64,000 nt of DNA from Bdellovibrionaceae bacterium UBA1609 (GTDB lineage Bacteria; Bdellovibrionota; Bdellovibrionia; Bdellovibrionales; UBA1609), in NCBI GenBank assembly GCA_002321895.1, contig DCMZ01000003.1, positions 585,070 to 649,069 of the forward strand, in the 5' to 3' direction. Position 1 is the first letter of the stretch, and each line of letters opens with the position of its first letter. The position numbers were made by a program, and so were the translations under genes. Positions 33,350 through 40,447 of this stretch are shown here, piece by piece. The notes under the pieces are model-generated. The model ran no database searches. It had not been told where the DNA came from and saw only the letters and a program-made list of their open reading frames with translations.

Positions 33350-33580
33350 TCAGTAATACCAAATATTTTGTAAGCTCCAAAAAAAACCTAAGCACAAACA
33401 GGTGACCGCTAAATATCGGTGACCTTGCATTTGTTTCAAAAGATCGGTGGAGAGTCGCTCTTCGGCCAGTTCCACAAGACGCGGAACGTTTAAAACAATT
33501 GTGACCAAAGCGCCATATAAAAAGACAAAGTACGGAAAGTACTGGTCTATGACTTCTGGGGTTAAGGGCTTGTATTCCAT
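33350..33580 (-). CDS. Small membrane protein, 76 residues
   Basis: Two hydrophobic segments (YFPYFVFLYGALVTIVLNV and YLAVTCLCLGFFWSLQNIW) flank a charged loop (RLVELAEERLSTDLLKQMQG). I recognise no family. The ATG at 33580 is preferred to the first in-frame codon at 33661, because the upstream residues look like read-through of the AT-rich intergenic DNA. Its stop is 4 bases from the stop of the convergent lipoprotein. Real-gene status rests on the clean helix-loop-helix composition rather than on homology. Confidence 0.55.
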   Translation of the reverse strand: MEYKPLTPEVIDQYFPYFVFLYGALVTIVLNVPRLVELAEERLSTDLLKQMQGHRYLAVTCLCLGFFWSLQNIWYY

Positions 33581-33791
33581 AGTCTTTTGAACGGAATTAT
33601 GGCTCAAAATATTACAGGACAATGGACTAAAATTTTGAAAAGTAAATGAATTCAACAACATGCAACAGCAAAAAAAGACTGGATAAAAAATCTGAATTAT
33701 GACCTTTTGTACTTTCTAAAACCCTTTGGTATATTGGATCTTGTAGGTTTGTGGACTTGTGAAAATATTAACCCTACAAGTACAAAGATAG

Positions 33792-33836
33792 GGGACTGTC
33801 CCTGACGATGGTGAGCATGCTCACTCTCATGTGAGA
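33792..33836. repeat. Cluster of three consecutive palindromes
   Basis: GGGACTGTCCC (33792-33802), a perfect 14-base palindrome GTGAGCATGCTCAC (33811-33824) and TCTCATGTGAGA (33825-33836, arms TCTCA/TGAGA) lie within 45 bases. The 355-base gap (33581-33935) also has CTTGTAGG/CCTACAAG arms at 33740 and 33773, and a terminator-like hairpin. The first palindrome resembles known REP-type sequences. Confidence 0.6.
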
Positions 33837-33892
33837 AGCCTAAAGTCGTTACAATGGTCACCCACCTTAAATAACTCGGGTTAATAAGTTCT

Positions 33893-33914
33893 AAAAGAGT
33901 CCACAGACTTTTTT
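33893..33914. terminator. Bidirectional terminator-like hairpin
   Basis: AAAAGAGTC-CACA-GACTTTTTT (nine pairs, one G-U). On the plus strand it leads into TTTTTTTATTTTCTTTT; on the minus strand it follows the lipoprotein gene at 33936 by about 22 bases. Confidence 0.6.
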
Positions 33915-33935
33915 TATTTTCTTTTAGTAGTCCCT

Positions 33936-34574
33936 TTAAAGATCAAAGACATTTAAGTCCGCCTCAGAAAAGCCCTGTTGGATCGCCTTTTTAAAAATAG
34001 TGTTTACAAGTTCTTCTTCGGTTTTGTCTCCGCCACACTTTTGATGCTCAGTAAAAGGTTTGTAGGCACAGGGCTCATTAAAGATTGAGCGCATCGCATA
34101 CTCACAAAAAGAGGGGGAGTGAAGATTGGAGTCTTCTTCACAAACTAGTGTCATAGATTCGACGACAATGAATAGATCTAACATTTGGTCATTTTCGTAT
34201 GCACTTTCCATATTTTGAAGAAGTTGCTTTAAGAGCATCTTATTTTGGTTCTCATCTGTACTTATAAAAGAAGCCAATTGAGCTTTCATTGTCGTATCAT
34301 CCAGATTCCCGCCGCAGTTTTTTGTCATGCTATCTGGTTTATAGTTACAAAGATTTTCCATTATGAAATGGCAGGCGGATCCATCGAAAAACGAGGAGTC
34401 CTCGTTACACATCTTCTCTATCATTAAGCGACTTCTCATAAACTGAGGAACGTCGTTATTTACGTAGGCCTTTTCGTAAGCGATCAACTCAGCTTCTCCT
34501 GGGGTCAATTTGGATTTGGATTTAGAGCAACCGGTGAAGGCAACAAAAAGTGATAATAATACTAATTTATACAT
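33936..34574 (-). CDS. Cysteine-rich lipoprotein, tandem copy 1
   Basis: A 212-residue lipoprotein: signal peptide MYKLVLLSLFVAFTGC with lipobox Cys16. The mature protein has two copies of a four-cysteine module with the pattern C-x(11)-C-x(7-11)-C-x-YKP-x(6)-CGG. The first copy has cysteines at 56, 68, 76 and 87, and the second at 145, 157, 169 and 180, a period of about 90 residues, joined by a helical segment. Its neighbour (34663-35301) is a close paralogue. I know no family with this module. The eight cysteines probably form disulfides outside the cytoplasm. Neither gene has an obvious promoter box of its own. Confidence 0.8.
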   Translation of the reverse strand: MYKLVLLSLFVAFTGCSKSKSKLTPGEAELIAYEKAYVNNDVPQFMRSRLMIEKMCNEDSSFFDGSACHFIMENLCNYKPDSMTKNCGGNLDDTTMKAQLASFISTDENQNKMLLKQLLQNMESAYENDQMLDLFIVVESMTLVCEEDSNLHSPSFCEYAMRSIFNEPCAYKPFTEHQKCGGDKTEEELVNTIFKKAIQQGFSEADLNVFDL

Positions 34575-34662
34575 TTTAAAGTTCCGTCGTTAATTGCAAA
34601 AAGGATGAGTTTTTCGCTTGGAGTTTCAAAAAAAGCCGACTTGGTGGAAAATAGTAATCCAT

Positions 34663-35301
34663 TTACATATTAAAGATTTGAAGATCCGCCTCAGTAAAGC
34701 CCTGTTGAATCGCCTTTTCTTTCATAGTCTTTCGAATTTCGTTACCTGTTTTGTCTCCGCCACAATCTTTAAATTCACTAAAAGGTTTGTAGGCACAGAT
34801 TTCATCTTCGAATGTGTTTTCCGCAAACTCACAAAAAGCTTGGGAGTAGAGAGTGGAGTCTTCGTCACAAACTTGTGCCATAGATTCATAGGCGATAGAA
34901 AACTCTAAAAGTTGGTCCTTCTTATAAGCGCTATCCATATTTTGAAGAAGTTGCTTTAAGAGCATTTTATTTTGGCTGTCATCAGTACTGATAAAGGAAG
35001 CCAATTGAGCTTTCATTGACGTATCATCCAGATTCCCACCGCAGTTTTTTGTCATGCTGAGTGGTTTATAGTTACATAGGTTTTCCTGGATGAAATGGCA
35101 GGCGGGCTCGTCGAAAAACGAGGACTCCTCGTTACACATTTTTTCTATCATAATGTGAGTGCTCATAAATTGAGGAACGTCATTGTTCACATAGGCCTTT
35201 TCGTAGGCTATCAGTTCGGCCTGACCGGGAGCCAATTTGGATTTGGATTTAGAGCAACCGGTGAAGGCTACAACAAGTGATAATAATACTAATTTATACA
35301 T
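34663..35301 (-). CDS. Cysteine-rich lipoprotein, tandem copy 2
   Basis: Paralogue of the preceding gene with the same length, signal peptide and lipobox (VVAFTGC), and the same two four-cysteine modules, e.g. CNEESSFFDEPACHF, then CNYKPLSMTKNCGG, and CDEDSTLYSQAFCEF, then CAYKPFSEFKDCGG. Most differences are conservative, and the second module has changed more than the first. It lies 15 bases after the stop of the lipoprotein gene at 35317 and is probably transcribed with it. As the copy next to the intact neighbour, it is likely the original locus. Function unknown. Confidence 0.8.
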   Translation of the reverse strand: MYKLVLLSLVVAFTGCSKSKSKLAPGQAELIAYEKAYVNNDVPQFMSTHIMIEKMCNEESSFFDEPACHFIQENLCNYKPLSMTKNCGGNLDDTSMKAQLASFISTDDSQNKMLLKQLLQNMDSAYKKDQLLEFSIAYESMAQVCDEDSTLYSQAFCEFAENTFEDEICAYKPFSEFKDCGGDKTGNEIRKTMKEKAIQQGFTEADLQIFNM

Positions 35302-35316
35302 TTTAAAGTTCCGTTG

Positions 35317-35970
35317 TTAATTGCAAAAAGGTAAGAGTTTTTCTTTAATAGCTTCGAGTTGTTCGATTTGAACTTGGGCCACATTGACATCCAATAACAT
35401 TAAAGATCCCACATCTTCCATGTCGTAAACCATTTCGCCGGTTTCTTGTTGGCCTCCCAAGACAAAGTCTCTGTTTCCGACTAATTGGAAGAGTCGAGTG
35501 TATGCGGTGATACCCTTGCTTACAGATAGGGAGTCTTCACACAGTTCAGTTCTATATTTTTCAGGATTGGCTGCAAATCGAGCCGGAGCAGTACCTTGAG
35601 TTTGTAAGTCCTGCATGGCTTGGAGCTTTCCAGGGACTTCTACTCTAATCACTAAGTTGATTCCGAGATCTGTATAGCCGACTCGATCTGTTTTAACAGA
35701 AGGGCCAGGATTACCAAAACTGAGAGCTTCGCTCTCAAAGGGTTTGCCATCGGTGGGAGTGGGTTCTACATAAACCTTTACCTCGTAGCCTTTTTGATAA
35801 AGCTCGTCTTGGGCGTCTTCAACAGCTCCAATAATTTTCTCATAGACCTCTTCAGAGACTCTTTGTGGTGCCGGGTTTTTCAATTTGTTGAGATCTTTCT
35901 TAGTGGCCCATTGGTCATTGCCACAGCCAGTAGCTAATAGGGCGATCAAAAGGGCGAGCATGGACTTCAT
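35317..35970 (-). CDS. Lipoprotein, unknown function
   Basis: The ATG at 35970 is chosen because AGGAGG lies eight bases upstream, and it gives a signal peptide MKSMLALLIALLATGC with a good lipobox. The longer frame to 36018 has no ribosome site. The 217-residue protein is mixed alpha/beta, with VYEKIIGAVEDAQDELYQKGY, VEPTPTDGKPF and IEQLEAIKEKLLPFCN; I recognise no family. The last codons (…PFCN-stop) are repeated downstream between the two cysteine-rich lipoprotein genes, showing that the duplication breakpoint was inside this gene. It is the first gene of a three-lipoprotein set. Confidence 0.78.
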   Translation of the reverse strand: MKSMLALLIALLATGCGNDQWATKKDLNKLKNPAPQRVSEEVYEKIIGAVEDAQDELYQKGYEVKVYVEPTPTDGKPFESEALSFGNPGPSVKTDRVGYTDLGINLVIRVEVPGKLQAMQDLQTQGTAPARFAANPEKYRTELCEDSLSVSKGITAYTRLFQLVGNRDFVLGGQQETGEMVYDMEDVGSLMLLDVNVAQVQIEQLEAIKEKLLPFCN

Positions 35971-36155
35971 CAGGTTTCCTCCTAAAATATGGATACGAGT
36001 GCTTATAACACGTCGCATCAGGCATGAAAGCCGAGGCTGTAACCCCCCTGTAAATTCAACACACCGAAGGTGCTAAGTCCCATTCTCCGTTGCGATGCAC
36101 TGGAAAAAGGAACTTGGTACCTTGATGGAGAAGACTGAGCTAGTTTGGCGGGAAT

Positions 36156-37580
36156 ATGAGTCAAATGAGCTGGGATTTGTCTGCTCGAGGCCAACTCAAG
36201 GAGGGGGCCGATCAGAAGGAAAAATCCAACCCGAAAAAAGAATCACCCACGCGAAAATCCGCGTCAGATCGAAAGGTCCTGACGGTCAGTGATCTGAACT
36301 CCCAAATTAAGGGGCAGTTGGAATCCAACTTTCCTCGTTTTTGGCTCAAAGGGGAGCTCTCTAATTTCACTGCCCATGGTTCAGGTCATTGGTATTTTTC
36401 TCTGAAGGACAACAAATCCCAAATCAGTGGGGTTATGTTTCGAGGTTCAAACAATCGTGTGAAGTTTAAGCCCAAGACGGGACAAGAGGTGATCGTTTTT
36501 GGCCGTATTTCTGTTTACGAACCACGCGGTAACTACCAGGTTTATGTAGAGCACATGGAGCCCGTAGGTGCAGGAGCCTTACAACAAGCTTTTGAGGATT
36601 TAAAGCGCAAGCTCAGAGAAGAGGGGTTGTTTGATCCTAAACGGAAAAAGCCCCTTCCTGAGCATCCAAAACACATTGCCATTGTAACCAGTCCAACCGG
36701 CGCCGCCATTCGGGATATGCTTAATGTGCTGAGACGGCGATATCGATCGGCGGTGGTTACAATTATCCCCACAGTCGTTCAAGGTGAGGCTGCGGCTCCT
36801 CACATAGTCAAAGCCTTGAGGGCCGTAGACACACTTAAAAACGTAGATGTGGTGATCGTTGGCCGCGGTGGCGGTTCCATGGAAGACCTTTGGTGTTTTA
36901 ACGATGAGCGGGTGGCGAGAGCCATCGTAGATTGTAAGCATCCAGTGATTTCCGCCGTCGGCCATGAAATTGATTTTACCATTTCCGATTTTGTCGCCGA
37001 TCTCCGGGCGCCCACGCCCTCAGCGGCGGCCGAGCTCGTGGCGGCGAACTCCGAGGAATTGTTACAGAAGCTCAAAGGCTTGTTTAAGTACCTAGTTCAA
37101 TCTATGGATCGTCGGTTAGGTGAGAAAAAATTAGAGTTGCACCAAGTCTCTCATCGCCTAGTGGATCCTCGGCGCACTCTACAGGATTTCATTCAGAGAA
37201 ATGATGAGCTGTTTATGCGTATGCAAAGAGTGATGCATTCTCAGCTGAGAGAGCGAAAGATAAAACTAGAGGGTCTTTATCGATCAATGGAGCATCCTCG
37301 CCGCCAGTTAATGCGCGCGCGGGAGCAGCTGACTTCGATTTTTCAAAGGCTACAAGGCAAGGTGATGGAGCGGTTGTCCCAGCAAAGACAACGCCTGGGC
37401 CAGCAGTCAGCATTGCTCGATTCCCTGAGTCCCTTGCGGGTCTTAGATAGAGGGTACGCGTTGGTGCAAAAACAAGACGAAGTGGTTAAATCCGTTAAAC
37501 AGATAAAAGCGGGTGATGAACTCAAAGTGCGGTTGGCTCAAGGTCAACTGGATGTAGAAGTAAAGTCATTGAAAGAGTGA
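36156..37580 (+). CDS. xseA: Exodeoxyribonuclease VII large subunit
   Basis: ExoVII degrades single-stranded DNA from both ends. The N-terminal OB domain (about residues 40-145) reads FPRFWLKGELSNFTAHGSGHWYFSLKD and carries the diagnostic GHWYF. The catalytic core has IAIVTSPTGAAIRDM, VVIVGRGGGSMEDLW and ISAVGHEIDFTISDFVAD. The C-terminal half is a long helical region for small-subunit binding. An extra basic ~35-residue N-terminus (KEKSNPKKESPTRKSASDRK) precedes the OB fold, so a later start near residue 40 is possible, but no good ATG/SD is seen there. Followed by xseB, 19 bases on. Confidence 0.95.
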   Translation: MSQMSWDLSARGQLKEGADQKEKSNPKKESPTRKSASDRKVLTVSDLNSQIKGQLESNFPRFWLKGELSNFTAHGSGHWYFSLKDNKSQISGVMFRGSNNRVKFKPKTGQEVIVFGRISVYEPRGNYQVYVEHMEPVGAGALQQAFEDLKRKLREEGLFDPKRKKPLPEHPKHIAIVTSPTGAAIRDMLNVLRRRYRSAVVTIIPTVVQGEAAAPHIVKALRAVDTLKNVDVVIVGRGGGSMEDLWCFNDERVARAIVDCKHPVISAVGHEIDFTISDFVADLRAPTPSAAAELVAANSEELLQKLKGLFKYLVQSMDRRLGEKKLELHQVSHRLVDPRRTLQDFIQRNDELFMRMQRVMHSQLRERKIKLEGLYRSMEHPRRQLMRAREQLTSIFQRLQGKVMERLSQQRQRLGQQSALLDSLSPLRVLDRGYALVQKQDEVVKSVKQIKAGDELKVRLAQGQLDVEVKSLKE

Positions 37581-37599
37581 GTGTAAGAGGAGAGTAGAT

Positions 37600-37818
37600 A
37601 TGAATTTCGAAAAGAAACTAGGTGATCTAGAAAAAATAGTCAGCGCTATGGAGTCTGGAGAGTTGAGTTTAGATGATTCCCTCAAGAAATTTGAGCAGGG
37701 AGTGAAGTTGACTCGTGAATGCCAAGAGGCGCTAGAGAAAGCAGAATTAAAAGTTCAACAATTAGTTTCCATATCCGCTGAGGGCGAAGCTCAAACAGAA
37801 GATTTTGACGAAGAGTAG
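37600..37818 (+). CDS. xseB: Exodeoxyribonuclease VII small subunit
   Basis: A 72-residue protein with the XseB pattern: FEKKLGDLEKIVSAMESGEL, then SLDDSLKKFEQGVKLTRECQEAL. Two helices form a coiled coil that docks on XseA. GAGGAGAG upstream supports the ATG. Acidic C-terminus. Lies between xseA and ispA, a common gene order. Confidence 0.95.
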   Translation: MNFEKKLGDLEKIVSAMESGELSLDDSLKKFEQGVKLTRECQEALEKAELKVQQLVSISAEGEAQTEDFDEE

Positions 37819-37822
37819 GTAG

Positions 37823-38671
37823 ATGTCATTAAACGAATTATTTTCCACAGAAATTAGTGTGATAGATCAGGCTCTTTTAAGTCATTTTGATGAAAAGGCA
37901 CGACTGGCTCATCCGGGTTATGAAAAACTCAGCGAGTCGATTGTTTACAGTTTAAAAAGTGGCGGCAAAAGATTTCGCCCCTTGCTGTCTTTGTTAACTG
38001 CAAAGTCGCTGGGTAAACCCATAGAGCAGGCCCTGCCGGTAGCTAAAGCGGTGGAGTTCATTCACACTTACAGTTTGATTCATGATGATCTACCTTGCAT
38101 GGATGACGACGATGAAAGACGTGGCCAGCCCACCAATCATAAAGTTTATGGTGAAGGTATGGCACTTCTGGCGGGAGACGCATTGTTGACCGAGGCCTTT
38201 ACCGTGGTGACGGAAAGCTATAGACAGACGCCCGCTATTGCCACAGAGGTGGCATGGCTTGTGAGCGAGGCCGCGGGTCTTGTGGGTATGGTGGGTGGCC
38301 AGTCTATGGATGTGGAAGTGCCCGAGGATGGACATAGCCAAGAGCAGATCCGTTGGGTACACGAAATGAAAACGGGAGCATTGATTCGAGTCAGTGTGGA
38401 AGCGGCTGCAGTGGCCTGTCAGGCTTCACCTCATGAAAGAGAGTCGTTAAAAAAATATGCCGACTTGTTGGGTTTTGCCTTCCAATTGGCCGATGATATT
38501 GACGACTATGACCCAGAAAAGCCAGAGTCTACCAGCATCGTAAATGTCCAAGGCATTGATGCCACTCGAGCACAGCTGAATGAAGTGACAGCGAAGTGTA
38601 TTCAGGCCATTGAGGGATTAAACTCTAAAGGGCTTGCGCAAATAGCACTGTTTAATCAAGAGCGAGTGTAG
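37823..38671 (+). CDS. ispA: Polyprenyl (farnesyl/geranyl) diphosphate synthase
   Basis: Condenses IPP with DMAPP/GPP to make farnesyl diphosphate, the precursor of undecaprenyl phosphate and quinone tails. First Asp-rich motif DDLPCMDDDDERRG, second LADDIDDYD, plus GGKRFRP at the N-terminus (substrate-binding Lys/Arg). There is a 4-base gap after xseB. Length (282) is normal for IspA. Product chain length cannot be proven from sequence, but the bulky residues before the first motif fit a short-chain enzyme. In many genomes dxs follows; here tlyA follows at once. Confidence 0.93.
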   Translation: MSLNELFSTEISVIDQALLSHFDEKARLAHPGYEKLSESIVYSLKSGGKRFRPLLSLLTAKSLGKPIEQALPVAKAVEFIHTYSLIHDDLPCMDDDDERRGQPTNHKVYGEGMALLAGDALLTEAFTVVTESYRQTPAIATEVAWLVSEAAGLVGMVGGQSMDVEVPEDGHSQEQIRWVHEMKTGALIRVSVEAAAVACQASPHERESLKKYADLLGFAFQLADDIDDYDPEKPESTSIVNVQGIDATRAQLNEVTAKCIQAIEGLNSKGLAQIALFNQERV

Positions 38672-38672
38672 A

Positions 38673-39437
38673 GTGCGCTTGGATCAGTATTTGGTAGAGA
38701 ATAAATGGGCTGAATCCAAATCCAAAGCGCAGGCACTTATCAAGGCTGGCTGTGTTTCTGTCATAAAAGATTCTGAAGAAAAGGTGATTCGTAAGCCAGC
38801 CTTTGAAATTAAAGACAATTTTGAAGGGGTGGTTCAAGTTCAGCCCCTACCTGAACATGAGTATGTATCTCGGGCTGGCTATAAATTAGAGCAAGCTCTG
38901 ATAAAAACCCGATTGGATGTAAAGGGTTTGCGAGCTTTAGACATGGGACAAAGCACAGGTGGTTTCACTGAAGCTTTGGTTCGGCAAGGTGTGGATTTCG
39001 TCACGGGTTTGGACGTAGGTCACGATCAAATTCACCCCAAGGTGAAAGCCATGCCTCAGGTGACCGCCTATGAGGGCATCAATGGTAGGATTGCAGAGGA
39101 TTTAGTAAAAGCTTTGGGTGAGCCTCTGGCAGATCATGATCTTTTGGTCATGGATGTTTCATTTATCTCTCAAATGCAAGTGCTGCCGAATTTAATGCCT
39201 TATCTGAAACCGGGGTCTCATCTCCTCAGTCTAGTGAAGCCTCAATTCGAACTCGGACGTGAGTGTCTGAATAAAAATGGCGTAGTAAAAGATCAAAATC
39301 TATACGACAATGTGGAGCAGTCTATGCGGCAATTTTACGAGCAAGAGGGCATTCAGGTGTTATCCTATTTTGAAAGTGCCATCGTGGGCGGAGATGGTAA
39401 TCGAGAGTTTTTTATCTACGGAACAAAGGGCCAATAA
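38673..39437 (+). CDS. tlyA: TlyA-type rRNA 2'-O-methyltransferase (hemolysin A family)
   Basis: S4 RNA-binding domain at residues 1-60 (MRLDQYLVENKWAESKSKAQ) followed by an FtsJ-type methyltransferase with SAM motif ALDMGQSTGGFTEALVRQG and later LSLVKPQFELGR. TlyA methylates 16S and 23S rRNA in other bacteria; the 'hemolysin' label is historical. The start is GTG at 38673, one base after the ispA stop, so the genes are translationally coupled. Minor variation: DMGQSTGG replaces the usual DVGASTGG. Confidence 0.92.
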   Translation: MRLDQYLVENKWAESKSKAQALIKAGCVSVIKDSEEKVIRKPAFEIKDNFEGVVQVQPLPEHEYVSRAGYKLEQALIKTRLDVKGLRALDMGQSTGGFTEALVRQGVDFVTGLDVGHDQIHPKVKAMPQVTAYEGINGRIAEDLVKALGEPLADHDLLVMDVSFISQMQVLPNLMPYLKPGSHLLSLVKPQFELGRECLNKNGVVKDQNLYDNVEQSMRQFYEQEGIQVLSYFESAIVGGDGNREFFIYGTKGQ

Positions 39438-40388
39438 ATGAACCAACTGAGATTAATATCATTAGCAATCATCCTTATCGCATCTATCGGTTGCGAAAAC
39501 TTAAAAACCAGAAGCCAGCTTCCGAAGAACAAGGAACCACTACCTCCAACAAACGAGGTGCAAATGCCCGAGGAGTTGGAAGAACCCGTTGAAGTAAAAA
39601 CAAGAGAAGTTCCAAAAATTGGAATCATCTTTGGCCCAGGTTCGGTTCGAGCTCTTGCCCATTCTGGTGTGGTGGATGCCTTTCAAGCCGAAAAGGTGCC
39701 TATTCATGCCATTGTTGGTATTGGCTGGGGAGCACTTGTAGGCGGGTACTATGCCAGCGAGGGAAATGTCACAAAGGTGCAGTGGCAGTTGTCTAAATTA
39801 AAAAAAGGTGACTTGGTGGACAAGGCATTAATTTCAGGAAAAACAGAACGGCAACCTGTCCTTCCATTTATTAAAAAGGTGGTGCCTTCAGATGTGCGGA
39901 AAAAGAGCTTAGAGAATTTTACTGTCCCTTTTGCTTGTCCAACGGTGTCTTATCTAGTGGGGACTTCGGTGTTTAAAGATTCGGGGTCTTTCGAGGACGC
40001 TTTGGAGCAATGTTTGCCCGCGCCGCCTGCGTTTGCTCCCAAAGGGGTATGGTTTGCCGACTTGAATGCCATCGAGGAAAGTATTCGGTACCTCAAACAA
40101 ACAGGGGCTAACATTATTGTATATGTCAATGTTTTGCAGGGGGGAGATCTCTTCTCTAGAAATGAAATTAAAGAGGAGCCGGAACTGGCAATGTATTGGT
40201 TGCAGGTGCGCCGCAGTCATGAAGCTTTAGCTTCGTTGCGGGGTAAATATCCTGAGTTGAGAGAGTTAAATGTTTCAGCAAGTCGTCAGGGCCTTTTGGA
40301 GGTGGGCAATCTGAGGTTGCTACCGTTGGCAGGTAAACGCGCTGGAGCTAAAATGATATCTATGTTAAAGCAAGAGTTTGGGTTTTAA
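39438..40388 (+). CDS. Patatin-like lipoprotein lacking the catalytic serine (pseudo-phospholipase)
   Basis: Signal peptide (LRLISLAIILIASIGC) with lipobox, a Pro/Glu-rich linker, then a patatin-like alpha/beta domain from about residue 60. The oxyanion region reads GIIFGPGSVRALAHSGV and the nucleophile-elbow region reads VGIGWGALVGGYYASEG, where active patatins have G-x-S-x-G. The Ser is replaced by Gly. The usual 'DGG/DGA' catalytic Asp loop is WFADLNAIEES, also altered. So hydrolysis is unlikely, although the fold is kept. It abuts tlyA (stop 39437, ATG 39438). Possibly a binding or scaffolding protein at the outer membrane. RssA-like active enzymes are the nearest families. Confidence 0.8.
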   Translation: MNQLRLISLAIILIASIGCENLKTRSQLPKNKEPLPPTNEVQMPEELEEPVEVKTREVPKIGIIFGPGSVRALAHSGVVDAFQAEKVPIHAIVGIGWGALVGGYYASEGNVTKVQWQLSKLKKGDLVDKALISGKTERQPVLPFIKKVVPSDVRKKSLENFTVPFACPTVSYLVGTSVFKDSGSFEDALEQCLPAPPAFAPKGVWFADLNAIEESIRYLKQTGANIIVYVNVLQGGDLFSRNEIKEEPELAMYWLQVRRSHEALASLRGKYPELRELNVSASRQGLLEVGNLRLLPLAGKRAGAKMISMLKQEFGF

Positions 40389-40447
40389 GTTCGTTTTAAA
40401 ACCTGACTTTATAAAAAATTTGTACTTTTTAAATCACGAGGAAGAAC

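Larger units (their letters stand above)
33936..35360. repeat. Tandem gene duplication, unit about 727 bases
   Basis: The two lipoprotein genes and roughly 45 bases upstream of each are nearly the same: both carry CATTTTAAAGTTCCG, then TTAATTGCAAAAAGG. In the upstream copy the TTAATTGCA part encodes the last codons of the neighbouring gene (stop at 35317), so the sequence before copy 1 (about 34575-34630) is a remnant of that gene's 3' end. Confidence 0.8.

Noticed and set aside
36095..36292. Separate 65-codon gene overlapping the xseA start
   Set aside because: Different frame across the extra N-terminal part of xseA, with no ribosome site and no family.
40380..40410. Terminator GGTTTTAA/TTAAAACC after the patatin gene
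   Set aside because: The stem is AT-only apart from the end pairs, and no U-run follows directly, so it is too weak to annotate.
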